Origin: Parapristionchus giblindavisi
Lineage: Eukaryota > Nematoda > Chromadorea > Rhabditida > Diplogasteridae
DNA length: 64,000 nt
Direction: 5' to 3'
Assembly: GCA_943737045.1 (NCBI GenBank)
Contig: CALSFV010000247.1
Span: 496,001 to 560,000 of the forward strand
Positions within the stretch are counted from its first letter, which is position 1, and each line of letters starts with the position of its first letter. The notes beneath the pieces are model-generated. The model was given only the letters and a program-made list of their open reading frames with translations. It searched no databases and had not been told where the DNA came from. This document shows positions 11,373 through 23,452 of this stretch, in pieces. The translations under genes were made by a program, and so were the position numbers.

Positions 11373-12204
11373 CAACGGCTGACTCTCAAAGGAATGTTGT
11401 TTTTAGTGACTTCAATATGTATGCCAAAAGAATATGTACGGGAACGAGAAAAATTTCTCTTGTGCTCAGAAAGTATTAAATATAACACTTATTTTCCGTG
11501 TGTTATCAGTGAACTTTTTTCCAAAAGAATCAATCAAATGGGAGTATCTGGTCTAAAGTCGGGTAAAGGACGCAATATGAAGAAAAAGATCACGAGTTCA
11601 AAATAACTTCTTACTAACACAGTACTAATAAAGAGATACGATTCGCTCATTGGAGAACCCTAATGGCGACCCAGCTGTCCCTAATCGGCTGAATAAAGTT
11701 GTTCTAATGTAAAAAAAATGTAATGACTAACACAGTAACAAATCCACTTGTTTATAAGCAAAAGGAGATCACTGCTACCCTTATCGAAAAGGAAACGGAC
11801 AGAAGGAATGGAGATATTAGTTCAAAATGTGCAAATAGCCGAAATCAGAAAATTCATGAAATTTTTCTGATTTTTGAGAAATGTCGCTCTTTTAGACCTG
11901 TGCGGTAACACCTGTGCACACAACATATCAAAGATTACGCTGATTGGTTGGATACAAGCAAAGTTACACTCAAAAACACGGTGTTGCATTCTTTTTGGCC
12001 GTTACTGTATAAGATGGCAGATATTATGGGGGATGAACATGCAAAACGGGGAATACGATAGGGGCAAATGAATCGATAGAGGAATGGACACAACTACAGA
12101 AGATATCGTACGGTTCGTCAATATGTCAACACTCATGAAAAAGGAGATAACCAATCAATAGTGAAAAGATAAGAGGACAACGCCTCAAAATCGGCACGTG
12201 CATA

Positions 12205-12426
12205 CTGTGGTACATATTTCGAAACTTGAAGTGTAATTACACTTTCACTTTAAGTAGACTTGTAAGTCTACTTCAAGTCAAACGCAAGTCTACTTAAAGT
12301 AACTATGTATTTCTACTTAAAGTGTGAAGTAGGTCTACTCAAAGTGAAAAGTGACTTGAAGTAGACTTACAGTAAGTAAACTTCAAGTGGTATTTTGAGT
12401 AGATTTTAAGTTTTGAAATACCATAG
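12205..12426. mobile_element. TA-flanked MITE with AAGTAGACTT words
   Basis: The termini CTGTGGTA and complemented CTATGGTA are followed by matching ATTTC(A/G)AAACTT. The element is flanked by TA on both sides, as for Tc1/mariner-type elements. About ten variants of ACTTAAAGTAGACTT, which is itself nearly palindromic, fill the interior. A similar word cluster occurs at 35330-35490. Confidence 0.6.
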
Positions 12427-12996
12427 TAGTCCATAACAAGTAAATGTGTTTGTATGAAATACCGAACAAAAGACCATTGTGGTCAGATGTAAGGAAAGGA
12501 GGGATGAGATTTATGGATTAGATTATTGATGGATCTGTGGAACATATCCAATCAATTGAACGAGTATTTCTACATAGTTTGAAGTTGATGGGAGTTACAA
12601 AGAGTGGATGTGGATAGAAATGAAATGAAGAGTTTGTCAGATGGGGGGAATGGTAAAGATAAAGAATCGGAATTTGGTCGCCAATAAACATGAAAGGATG
12701 GGGTGAGGAAGGAATGAGATGGATCAGGTGAAAATCAATAATTCTGTCTTTCACTAAACTCGATTAATATGTGTACTACTCAATCTATAATAACGTTCCC
12801 ATTTCGCGTCTTCTCATTTGCTCATTTCACTAAATGAGTAGCCCATACGTACGTGCACATTACACATTGTGCGCAAAATTGCACTACACAAAACATTCGA
12901 TTTATTTATTTGTGTTAAACATGCCTCCTTGTACAACAGCTGTAATCATAGAAAAGCGACGCACGGAGTGCTCCCTGTAAAATTAACCTTTCTAAT

Positions 12997-13172
12997 GCGG
13001 TGTTTCATTTGCCTTACGTGCCTCCGTCGTAACGAAGGAGACGTCCTCTTAAACTCTACAGAATGCAAAGTTCGAACGGATTTTTGGTATATTCAGTTCA
13101 AAATATACATTCTGAAGAGTGTACGTTTACGTCTCGTTACAACGGAAGCACGTAGGGCAAATGTAACGCCAC
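12997..13172. mobile_element. MITE with GGCGTTACATTTGCC-type ends
   Basis: The left end GCGGTGTTTCATTTGCC and the complemented right end GTGGCGTTACATTTGCC continue into matching ACGTGC and CCGT-GTAACGA segments. It is related in its ends to the element at 6718-6981. No ORF. Confidence 0.7.
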
Positions 13173-13198
13173 ATTACAATATTTCAGTTGCCCATGTA

Positions 13199-13685
13199 TC
13201 GTACATCGAAAAAATATTGGATCATGATTTGTTTGAACCATTCTGAATGGTTCTAGCGAATCAAAGGCGATTATTACCGAATAAGGCTTTTTTGTTCTTA
13301 TTCTTTCTTTTCATAGTTTTTATTTCACTCTAATCTGGTTAGTCCGCGAGAATCATGCCAAAATATTGCGTTTTCGCAAACTTAAGTTAAAACATAATTC
13401 AAAGGAAACGCAGAGCCGAAGGCCAAACCGGGAAATAGTCCGAAATAGTCCATCCGAATTTGAAATCTTCGGAACGATTTATTCATTTACGAGTCAGCAT
13501 GATTTTATGAAAACGCATTATTTTATCATGATTCTCGCGGACTAACTAGATTAGAGTGAAATAAAAACAATGAAAAGAAAGAATAAGAACAAAAATGCCA
13601 TATGCGGTCATAATTGCCTTTGATTCGCTAGAACCATTCAGAATGGTTCAAACGAATCATGATCCAATAATTTTTCGATGTACGA
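13199..13685. mobile_element. 487-bp fold-back element with long inverted repeats
   Basis: Both arms are about 170 bp and closely match when complemented: TCGTACATCGAAAAA at each end, then GAACCATTCTGAATGGTTC, and TCCGCGAGAATCATG near the centre. TA flanks both ends (13197-13198 and 13686-13687). The centre is unique sequence. It sits directly beside the preceding MITE. Confidence 0.85.
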
Positions 13686-14115
13686 TAGAATAGAGCTCCC
13701 TGTACCCCGCTCATGTATGACAGTGATATTCTTGCTGTACACTTCTAAAGTAGTAGTGAGATCTTCGGCCGCTGAGAACACATTGTGCTCAATAAGCTCG
13801 CGGTCTCAAGATTCATTGCAAATGTCTCGACGTGCCCAGTTAGATAATTTATCATTTGGAAAATTTATTATCATTTCATCACGCTGTATAATTACAACAC
13901 ATCGATATAATAAATGTTTTATTCATATACATATTTATTTATCAAGTGTGCTTCATCAAGTACAACAAGTTCGAGTGCAAAAAATTATGTCAAATAAAAA
14001 AATTTAAATATATGTATATAAAATATAAGATGAGTGTTACGATAAGCAATAAAAGATATTATGGAAACGGTGGAATACTGAATGTTAGAGCTTTCTGATA
14101 AAGGATTACGGTATT

Positions 14116-15437
14116 CTACTGTTTACCGTTGTTGTTCACTGGAAGCTTGCGTGAGGCGAGATAAGCTTTGAGATTCGGACGGGCAGCAAAACGCGCGTGG
14201 TACGCCTTCAACACTGGAAACGCGTCAAGGACGGACGACGAGAGGATGAGAGCGATGTCGAGCTCTTCGAACAACATGTAGTCGGTGTAGCTGATCTGCA
14301 CCAAGAACGCGTCGGTCGTTAAACAATACAACAAGAGCGCCTACCTTATCGCCGAGTACGAACTTCTCGCCATTGGAGTGCTTCTTTAGAAGACGCTCGA
14401 TACGCGCCAACTCTGTGGGGTAGGTGATGGCGAGGAACTCATCCTTCTTCTCCTAAAGGAGACGGATATAGTTTTATGAACATCAAAGATGAAAAGTTAA
14501 AGATTAAAGATAAAATATAAATGGCAAAAGATCAAAGATCAAATTTCAAAGACTGAAGTTTGAAGACGAATCCTCACATATTCACGGTAGATCATTGTAG
14601 TGTATTTTGAGTGTCCTTGATTCCTTCTGCGAAGAAGTCGGCGAATGTCTTCTCTTCTTCGGTCTCTCCGGCCAAATCTGATCAAAGAACTCCCCGAGCT
14701 AATTATGCCATCCGCTCTGGCAATACTTTCACTCTGACACAGAGAGTGAGAGAGTGTGGCCAGAGCGGAGTTTCAATCCACTCGGCTCGGCTTATTAGCT
14801 CGGGGTGCGAATTTGAAGAGGTTGAGCTAGATGAGGAATAAAACTCACTGTATTTTCTCGCGAGATGTCTCATGATGGCACCTGATTGGGGAATCTCGAA
14901 GTCACCCTCCTTCAGACATGGAACTTGACCAAAAGCCTGACAGAATGATCATATTAGAGTACGATTATGAGATCAAAAGATATTTTTGGAAACACAACAC
15001 CGTCTGAAAAAACATAGGATTCAGCTATAGACCAAAGATCAATTTTAAAGTTCAAGGATCAAACAACATACGAAATTATCCTTCATCGCGAACCACTGAT
15101 CATCCTTAAGGAATTGAATATCTTCGAATGCAATCTGATTGTCAGTCAGAAGCATTCTTACGGGCTCCGCCAGACCTAGAGATCAAAGATCAAAGAATAA
15201 ATGATTAAACCTATACTACGATATAATCTCAGAATCTTTCCGTTCTGGAATTGATCTCTCTCATTTTATTTGTCTGCTGGAGTATTTGCAATGCAAATTA
15301 ACATGGCGAATATTAATAGTAGTGATTTATCCTTAATTATTTATTTATTGATTATATATTTGGCGTATTATTTCAAATATCAAAAATCAAAGATTAATAC
15401 CTCGAATGGCGAAATAGTACAACTTCAATCCGGGCAT
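14116..15437 (-). pseudogene. GST pi-class (gst-1-like), frameshifted copy
   Basis: Six exons match the intact paralogue at 30656-31803: 15401-15437, 15072-15175, 14849-14936, 14578-14677, 14345-14452 and 14116-14295. Intron positions and phases are the same. The product starts MPGLKLYYFAIRGLAEPVRM, with the catalytic Tyr near residue 7 and the QSGAI glutathione-site motif. Exon 4 is 4 nt shorter than in the paralogue, after GIKD. This shifts the frame to a TGA within a few codons, before the alpha-helical C-terminal domain. Intron 3 holds a fold-back element. Unless the 4-nt loss is a sequence error, the enzyme is not made. The other exons are well conserved, so inactivation looks recent. 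Confidence 0.85.
14692..14805. mobile_element. CCCCGAGCTAA fold-back MITE in GST intron 3
   Basis: CCCCGAGCTAA at the left end and TTAGCTCGGGG at the right enclose a palindrome with CCGCTCTGGC and its complement GCCAGAGCGG. This is one of a family with copies near 16085, 17270, 20855, 34475 and 40545, and related halves near 3690, 4380, 6275, 16700 and 21880. Confidence 0.75.
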
Positions 15438-16023
15438 ATTCTTCGGAGAATTGAAGTACGCTGAAAACTATAAGTGGAAAAATCAATAAACAAATAGTTC
15501 AGGGACAAACTTGGTTGGTCTACGAATAAAGAAGAAATGAAGGGAAGGAGAGATAAGAAGGCCTAGCAGAAAGATAAGGCATGATTGATACTGGGAATGA
15601 CCTTGGATCATAGAGTACGTTAAAAACAATGGCATACACATGATTAGATAAAGTTTCAGTTTTTTTAAATGGTCAATATTTTTGGTAGATCAGAGATACT
15701 AGGAGAAGTGTATAAAAATTATCGTATCTCAGTCTCATTGGAGCATTACAATATACGCAAGTGAAAATTTAGCTCATTCGTGGTCAACTCAGCCCATAAG
15801 TAGCCCAGACAAGGGAAAGAGTGAATGAAAAGAGGGATACGAAGGAAGATAATAGAAATGGAACACTTTATGGAGAGAATGGCCAAGGTTACCCCTGCAC
15901 ATGGCGAGTTGTGTACATGTAAATGTAGTAGAGAATAGGGCTAATACATGGGAGTGGCCTAGACATCTTATAATGAGCACCAATCATGGCACTGTCATGT
16001 TGTCAAAATAGTCTCGTTGTCTG
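15438..16023. other. Upstream region of the GST pseudogene
   Basis: No gene is seen. Short stretches resemble the upstream region of the intact GST (32010-32250), for example the ACGAGGCAAAC/ACGAAGGAAG region and the run ending in CATGTTGTC or similar. This fits a duplication that included the promoter. No TATA box is obvious. Confidence 0.4.
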
Positions 16024-16850
16024 ACTCTCTCGTATAGAGGGCTCTCTCGACTATCTGTAATGTCTTCTAACTGCGCCATCTTTAAAGGCACACCCCGAGC
16101 TAAATTTAAACTCTCCGCTCTGGCAACGCTTTCTCGATTTCTTTTTTACGAGAGAGCGTTGCCTGAACAGTAAAATATGCTCGGAAAATCCTTTGAAAGG
16201 AATCTTCGCCACATTTGACAAACACCCTGTGCATCGGGGACGCTTTCCGATTTTTTGGATACTTTCAAGAAAAAAATTTCGATGAAAAATTTTTCAAAAA
16301 AAAAATCAGAAAAATAGGTTTTACATAAAAAGCACAGAATTTCTATAATGTCTAAAAAATTGAAAATTTGGAAATAAATACAATTTTAGTTGAGCCAAAT
16401 GTACTTTATCATGTAAACAGCTTCAATTAAGAATCACATAATTGCAATTCTTGAAAGTAGAAAAATCAACCAACTCTAAAATTTAAGCAATCGTAGCGAA
16501 ATGTAACACGCATTTACGTAACGGCGTTGGCGCGTAAGGCAAATGTAACGCCGTATATGATAACGGTGGGTAAGAAGTATGATAATTTATAGATTGTCTG
16601 CATTAGTTTATTTAAGTACAGTTTATCTTACATTGAAACAATGTGTCAACAAATGAGAAACGAATGAAAATGATAAAGTAACATAATTAAAGGGACACAC
16701 GAGTTAATTTTACCCTCCGCTCTGTCAACGATATCTGTAAACAAAGAAAACGAGAGAGCATTGGGAGAGTTTCAAATTATCTCATGGTGTGCCAATTTTA
16801 GTTTTTTTAAATATGTGCATGCATATCGATTCTGTACATAAAATTATTTA
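16024..16850. repeat. Segmental repeat C, copy 1
   Basis: The block from GACTCTCTCGTATAGAGG to CTTCTGTACAT-like sequence repeats at 20792-22013. It contains a CCCCGAGCTAA fold-back copy (about 16085-16190), a GGCGTTACATTTGCC end (about 16500-16555), and a unique-looking core starting ATGATAACGGTGGGTAAG. No coding sequence. Confidence 0.75.
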
Positions 16851-16994
16851 TTAAATTGATTTAATAAACATAATCATCATAGAACAATAGGATAACAATA
16901 GGAAGGGATAGGAATGAAGATGGTAGGAAGATATTTCTTTGGTCTTTGGTATTTGTGATACGAGCGATAAAAGTTGAAGCGCTCCTAGTAGATT

Positions 16995-19264
16995 CTATTG
17001 TGAACCAACGAGAAAACGAGCTTCCATCGGTACCTTTTCGAAAAGGAAATAAGAGAATCTGAAGACTACTGCTCTAGTCTTCCAATTAGACATCAAATCG
17101 ATCACGACCTGAATATAGTATATTAATAAAATTAATAAAAGTTTAAGGAAATTAACAATATATATTTTAAGCTAGATAATGGTATTGATGAAAATGAAAG
17201 TGAGAACAATTTCTACTACACCTACACAATATTCGCTATAAATGCCTTTAAAGGCAATAGCTAATTTGAAACTCTCCACTCTGGTAATGTCTACGCTCTC
17301 TTTGTCTACAAGAGAGCGTTGCCAGAGTGGAGAGTGAAAATAACTCGGGTATCATTTTAAAAGCTTTTTTTTCTCACCCATAACTTCGCTTCAACTGTTT
17401 CTGTTTGCTTCAAAAGAAACGGTTAATGCGTATTAACCGTATGAAATCCAGTTGTTTTTTTGGTACGAGAGTAGCCACAATGAATTTCTATATTTAGAGA
17501 GAGAGTCCAAGCGAGATAGTACGTAGATCAGAGATAGCGCATGGAGGGAAGGGAGATAAAGGGGTGGTTGATCTGTGGAATATTTCTGCGGTTAGCAGCT
17601 AGTAGCGAGGCAATTTCACAAGTAATTTTTATACCGACAATACATATATGTATATGAGCGATACAATTGAACTCACCTCGAGAAAGTTAGTGGTCGAGAT
17701 AACTTTGACGCATTTGTCGAAAGGTGCACTGGGGTGACTCATTGCATGCGTGACGTCCGGCATACACTCTATCATCCTCGAGAGGTTTAAGCGTAGAATG
17801 CGCATCCTGTACACGTGTCCCTGAATATTATTCAAAAAAAATTTTTAAGAAAAACGCAAATTTTCATACTTCACAGGATCATTTATGTAATATTTGCAGT
17901 GTTTCTTGTAAGCGCGAAAAATATTATTGTTATTAAAGTTCTCTGACCGGTATACGGAGTTGAAGTTGGCACGGAAATTCATCGAGAACAAACGGAGGTA
18001 TTCCTATAAGAAGACAATTTTTGGCAAAATACAGTACGGCTCGAACGCTCTCCCTAAAGGGGAGTATGAAAAAAATCGCAACGACAACAGCGCAACTGAG
18101 GTACAAAATCACACAACTCGCGAAAACTTCAGGTTGGACTTTTTGAGCTACTTCTGTTAGCCTCAGTGCAATTACGTCATTTTTTGTCAAGGGGATGATT
18201 CCCTTTAGTAGTACAGATATCACAGTGAGATATTTTTTACGTAAGGGGACAATTTTAGGGGATATTTTATGTAGATGGGCAATAAGAAATACGAAATGAC
18301 AAACCAATTTTAGTAAAGTCGATTCGATATTCATTCTCATAATGGCGAATTTCAGTTAAAAATGGTGTCAAGTTGGCATTGAAAACATCATAGGCCTTGA
18401 TCTTATTCCAATCGATATATTTTCCGTTTTCGAACGCATAATCAATAATATGCCGAGGAACCCGGTTGAATACGGTACGTCCGATGATTTCAATTAAACG
18501 ATGCGATAGTAGATTGAAGAATCGACGATGAACCTATGATGATACTACAGTATTTACAGCTCGAACGAGTTCTTAACATGCACAACGCCACCCGCGCAGC
18601 ATGTGGGCGCATCATTTATTTTAGCCAAGTATGAATTTTTCCGATTCGCAAAGTCATATTCATAACTCTTTCCGTGATAAAAAGTTCTTTTAGTGTCTGA
18701 AGAAAATAAAACAAAATGTCCCATTAAAGAAAATTTCTATTAAATAAAATGGGGAGCTAATTTATGTAATGATATCGAGTTCTACATTTATCAAGTGCGC
18801 AGTGAGATCATTTTGAAAATCTTCAATACCCACCATTTTCGGAGCTCTCATTAATAGATATTTTTTTTCATTTCCTTTATTCATTAAAAGAACTTTATGT
18901 AGCGGAAATTCAACATGTAGAATTTGAGAATCGAAAAAAATATAAATTTTTAAAAAATGCGTCCAAAAGCACCCATTGCCGACCAGTGCAGCACGTTATC
19001 TATCATTCATTTTTACTCATTGCTTTCATTACTTTTGAATGCAATTCAAGACGGTGCAAAGAGGGATTATGTGCTGTTTAAAAGTCTCGAAAGGAAAAGA
19101 AAGAAAAACTCTCTTCATTCTACACACTCTCTCGCCTCTTTTTTTCGGGTATTTTGAACAAAACAAGACATGCATACCTTTGGTAGACTCACAAACTCTT
19201 TACTTCCGCAATAGGAAAATATGTGAACCAGGATATCGTCGGGTAAAGTCACTAATTCTACCAT
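16995..19264 (-). pseudogene. F-box protein gene, copy 2 (frameshifted)
   Basis: The exons are 19178-19264 (F-box start LPDDILVHIFSYCG), 18306-18534 (VHRRFFNLLSHRLIEIIG onward), 17875-18003, 17677-17820 and 16995-17108, which ends at TAG. Exons 1 and 2 join in phase to complete the F-box. Exon 3 begins GIPPFVLDEFPCQ as in copy 1. A deletion of about 41 bp then shifts the frame: one frame stops after IPVREL, and the homologous tail (NNNNIFRAYKK) continues in another. The mutual similarity of the copies and their shared flanks indicate a segmental duplication. A CCCCGAGCTAA fold-back lies in the last intron (17259-17350). An LTR-like terminus begins 56 bp upstream of the ATG. Confidence 0.75.
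17259..17350. mobile_element. Fold-back MITE copy in F-box copy 2
   Basis: AGCTAATTTGAAACTCTCC, then ACTCTGG, pair with CCAGAGTGGAGAGT after a loop of about 20 nt containing CTCTTTGTCTACAAGAGAG. It belongs to the same family as 14692-14805. Confidence 0.7.
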
Positions 19265-19319
19265 AACCAATGATGATTAGAATGGATGAATGACCTGGAA
19301 AGACTTATTGATAAATAAG

Positions 19320-19790
19320 TGTTGGATACCTTGATATACGATTCCAACAAACAAGTGTACCAATTAAATTGATAATATTAAAGATGTACAATTATATGTT
19401 GGCATGCACTATGTAAATTTTAAGAAATATTTTTGCTAGCTAATACTTAACGGCCACACAACGTTTCGAGAGCGGTCGTGGTTTAACAGAGATAAATGTT
19501 GAGCGAAAAAGAAAGCACGCAAAAATGAGAGAGCACAGACGATGAGAACACTCCTTTTTGCAGTTATACCGTAATTTTTTTGGCATCTTGCCAAAATTTC
19601 AATGCGCGCTCTCCTGTATTAGAAAAACGCAGTGGGCCGCTAAGTATAATTCAAGTTGTTCACAATAAAATGAGAATTCTGCGAGAGAATACTTACTTTC
19701 TTAGTTACTTACTTACTTTTAAGACCGACTTATTACTTAAGCTAAGCTAAGAATGAAATGGAGAATCATGCGTAGATTAAAACGGCGGTT
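19320..19790. repeat. LTR-like remnant upstream of F-box copy 2
   Basis: It starts TGTTGGATACCTTGATAT, the LTR terminus of the element at 43541-47118. Further in (about 19738-19785) it has GCTAAGCTAAGAATGAA and GAGAATCATGCGTAGA, both nearly identical to internal LTR words. The middle is not similar, so it is a diverged or composite solo LTR. It occupies the putative promoter of F-box copy 2. Confidence 0.5.
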
Positions 19791-20141
19791 CAATGACACT
19801 AACTAAGTGCCTCACCGGAGTAGTATACCAATATATTAAGAATGCTGGCTTCTCGGAATTTTTCGAAAATTCAAAATAATATGCGGTTGGCTTGACCGCG
19901 TATGGGCTACCGCAACGCGTCATTTTGGCGCGTTAGCTAGCAAGCCATAACTAATGCAGCGAATGAACAAATTTGAAAAGCCGTGAGTAATGCCTATGAC
20001 AATTGTTAATTACGCAAAATTAGGAATCTTATGATCAGCTTTTGTCATGCCACTGCTGACTTGCCAATGGTCTTCTAGGTGTTAATGTTTATTCGGAGAG
20101 AGAAGGCATAGAAGAGAAGAACCGCTCACAACCGAGACAGA

Positions 20142-20751
20142 CGCAAAGAATGATATATCTCTAAGATAGGAGATATTTCTATAAAATGATAAATGAAATC
20201 AAAATTAAAGTGTTTATCAGGGTAAGAATGAAACGAACACATTATCTACGAGATATATCAAAGGTCGTAGATAGTATGACCTAATAGGGAGGTCATATAT
20301 GTGATAGCAGTACCCCTTGTATGTGCATCAGCAAGTCCAGACTAATCAATTGTTGAGTAGCGACCATTCCTTCCCAAATGGTTCGTTGCTTGATAAAAGC
20401 TATTATATTGTAAGTTGTAAATGCATGTGCTGGCTATATCCCAAGGATGTATATAAGTACTGCGAGTACTGCATATAACACATCCTTCTCAGCGAATGAA
20501 AATCTAAATTTTCCAATTAAATTAGACAGGTTTTTGAAATGGCCTCACGGAGTAGTTATCGACTGAGGTGTTATTTTCTTGCTTCACATGAAAATAATTT
20601 GTAAACAAGCTAAACCAAATTAAGATCTGATGTTGAAGAGTCTTAGAAACAAATTTTGTATCATGATTGAGTTTTGACACGAGGTGTCTTATCCGCGAAG
20701 TACCGCTAACACGAAAAATGAAACGGATTCCCTAGTCGATCTAGCAAATGA
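20142..20751. repeat. Dispersed repeat R, copy A
   Basis: From CGCAAAGAATGATATATC to TCGATCTAGCAAATG this about 610-bp block is closely similar to 29726-30375. It has no conserved ORF (both copies are interrupted in all frames), no terminal repeats I can define, and unknown class. Confidence 0.75.
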
Positions 20752-20791
20752 TTAGGTTTCAGAGTCTCAACACTATTTTAAGCATTTAAAG

Positions 20792-22013
20792 CTCTCTCGT
20801 ATAGAGGGTTCTCTCGACTATCTCTAACGTCTTCGCACTGCGCCATCTTCTTTAAAGGCACACCCCGAGCTAACAATAAATTCAAACTCTCCGATCTGGC
20901 AACGCTCTCTCGATTTCTTTTTTACGAGAGACTGTTGCCAGAACAGTAAAATATGCTCGGGGAGTGCTTTGAAAGGAGTCTTCGCCACGTTTGACAAATA
21001 GGGACGCTTTTCGATTTTTTGATATTTTCAGGGACGCTTTTCGATTTTTTGATATTTTCAAGAAAAAAATTCGATGAAAAAAATTTCGAAAAAATCGGAA
21101 AAAAAGTTTTTACATAAAAATCACAGAATTTTTTATAATGGCTAAAAAATTAAAAATTTGGAAATGAATACAATGTTAGTTGAGCCAAATGTATACTTTA
21201 TCATGTTTCAATTAAGAATCACATAATTGCAATTCATGAAGTGGCTGCATGAAGAAGGAAATACACCTCCCGGCACACCTTCTGGGAGGGGATTCATCTG
21301 GGTTCCTTATCTGTTGATGGTATAGACCAGGGAAGGGATAGACGACGGCCGCATTCAGCTTTATGTTGCCATTCAGGACGGAGTTTATACTGCTACGTGG
21401 GTTGTTAACTTCAATTTCTAATGCATTCTTTTCTGGTTTCTACTTCGAGCAAAATCGTTGAAAGACCATCAAGAGATACAAGATACACAATGACCCGGTG
21501 AAAAGAAGAAAGAATTGAACGTCATTGATCTATGAAAAGGACCCCCTGTCATGACTCACCGCACCAATGCGCGAATATGATAAAGATTATTATTATTAAT
21601 TGCAATTCTTGCGTTTCCATTATTTCGATAGTAAAAAAATCAACAACCTCCCAAATTTAAGCAATCGTAGCGAAATGTGACACGCAGTTACATAACGGCG
21701 TAGGCGCGTAAGGCAAATGTAACGCCGTATATGATAACGGTGGGTAAGAAGTATGATAATTTATAGATTGTCTGCATTAGTTTATTTAAGTACAGTTTAT
21801 CTTACATTGAAACAATGTGTCAACAAATGAGAAACGAATGAAAATGATAAAGCAACATAATTAAAGGCACACACGAGTTAATTTTATCCATCGCTCTGTC
21901 AACGATCTCTGATAGACAACGAAAACGAGAGAGCAAAGGGAGAGTTTTAAATTAACTCATGGTCGGCCAATTTTAGTTTTTTTTAAATATTTGCATATCA
22001 CTTCTGTACATTA
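20792..22013. repeat. Segmental repeat C, copy 2
   Basis: This is the second copy of 16024-16850. It is longer because a truncated LINE is inserted at 21236-21597. It also contains a local duplication of GGGACGCTTTTCGATTTTTT at about 21000-21060. The CCCCGAGCTAA fold-back is at about 20860-20960. Confidence 0.75.
21236..21597 (+). mobile_element. Short 3' fragment of a non-LTR retrotransposon
   Basis: It is absent from the sister repeat at 16024-16850. It is flanked by an 11-bp target duplication AATTGCAATTC (21225-21235 and 21598-21608) and ends GATAAAGATTATTATTATT, a simple 3' tail typical of LINEs. About 360 bp remain, so it is strongly 5' truncated. The encoded part could not be assigned to a family. 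Confidence 0.75.
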
Positions 22014-22159
22014 AGACATCGGCTCAGTGAGATTCCAGGAAGTGCCGGACATCGACCTCACCGATTTGGCCCAAAATTTTTTTATGGATACCCCCATGGG
22101 CCCCCATCACAAAATGGGTATTCATTTGGGCTGGTTCCTTGAAACACAGATGTGGCGGG

Positions 22160-23113
22160 TTTTCGAATTTTGAAAACTCGATTTTCACCGGAACAAAAGG
22201 GAGCGACCTAGGACCAATGGTAGTGTCGATTAATTATAAGTATAAATAGACAACAAAAACTGGCTATACGACGGTCCGGAGATCCGATCACAAACTGATT
22301 TTTGAAAAAAAAAACCCATGAACAAGAGAAATACATGAGTTTACTTACTTCAAACGATTTTTCAGACAAGTTTGAGTAAAACAATAGTAAAATATTTTTT
22401 GTGCACAAAATGCTTTCGCATATATTGTAGAACTCAAAAATCCATACTCAGTTTGTTGTTTCACGAAAAAAAAATTTAGTCCCCTATGCTGAAAAATAAG
22501 GACTCGAAAATGGTCTCGAAAAAAAAGTTGTTGAAAACTTGCCATGTACTCACTTTGCCCACTTGCCACACTTGCCATATACTCATTTTAAAGTACTCGT
22601 CGAGTACGTCATTTCTCTTGTTGGTCGTATTCTATGAAAGTCGTTTGTTCTCAAGATACAAGCGATCGAAATGATTTGGATCCAATAAATCTTAATTCAT
22701 GTATTTCTCTTATACATGAGTTTCAGACAATACCTTCAACATGAAAGTTGTTCTACTCGACGAGCTCTTCAATATGAGTACAAACATGAGGGGGTTTGAA
22801 AGCAAAAATATTTTCGGGTCAACTTCAGGTCCATTTATCTCAAAAGACGGGTCCTTCGATTTTTGATTTTTTACTCTTATTCGACGCGGAATTTTTCGCT
22901 CTATAAGATGAGGCAAAAATTGGACTGCACTTTTTTGTTTTAAAATTTTAATTAATTTTAGAATGTTTTGAAGATGTAAAAATCAGTGTGTGATCGGACC
23001 GTCGTATAGCCAGTTTTTCTTGTCTATTTATACTTATACTTAATCGACACTAACATTGGTCCTAGGTCGCTCCATTTTTTTCTGGTGAAAATCGAGTTTT
23101 CAAAATTCGAAAA
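22160..23113. repeat. Inverted-repeat element, arms about 120 bp
   Basis: The left arm (22160-22281) starts TTTTCGAATTTTGAAAACTC and includes GGAGCGACCTAGGACCAATG. It is mirrored by the right arm (about 22993-23113). ACTGGCTATACGACGGTCCG marks the inner end of both. The 700-bp centre has only short shadow ORFs. It is probably a nonautonomous or decayed DNA element; target duplication not resolved. Confidence 0.7.
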
Positions 23114-23452
23114 CCTTTTTTTTTTTAAAGTTCCTCAGCATTTTCAGTTGTAGGCCTCAAAATATGGCACTTCGGATCCCATCACGAACTGATTTTTTAA
23201 ATGTATCTTTAAAATAATTTGTTCTGTATCATCTGCTAATTGTCCAAATTGTGACTTTTTGTAATCTCACATTGTCTAACAATAAATCTATACGCATAGT
23301 TATTTTTCAATTGAAAGATCTTATAATTAGACTTTTACAATTGCCAAAGAACAATGAGAATTGTGTTCAAGTAATATCATTTCCATATTATTCATCAAGA
23401 TAATTGTGTATCCATTTCTTATTTTCTCCATTCATTTTGTGGTGGTTTCAGC

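Noticed and set aside
17933..18340. 135-codon minus ORF spanning F-box copy 2 exon 3
   Set aside because: It reads through an intron and splice sites. Homology with copy 1 supports exons 18306-18534 and 17875-18003 instead.
22345..22578. Minus ORFs inside the inverted-repeat element
   Set aside because: Short, AT-driven and without recognisable motifs; no transposase signature.
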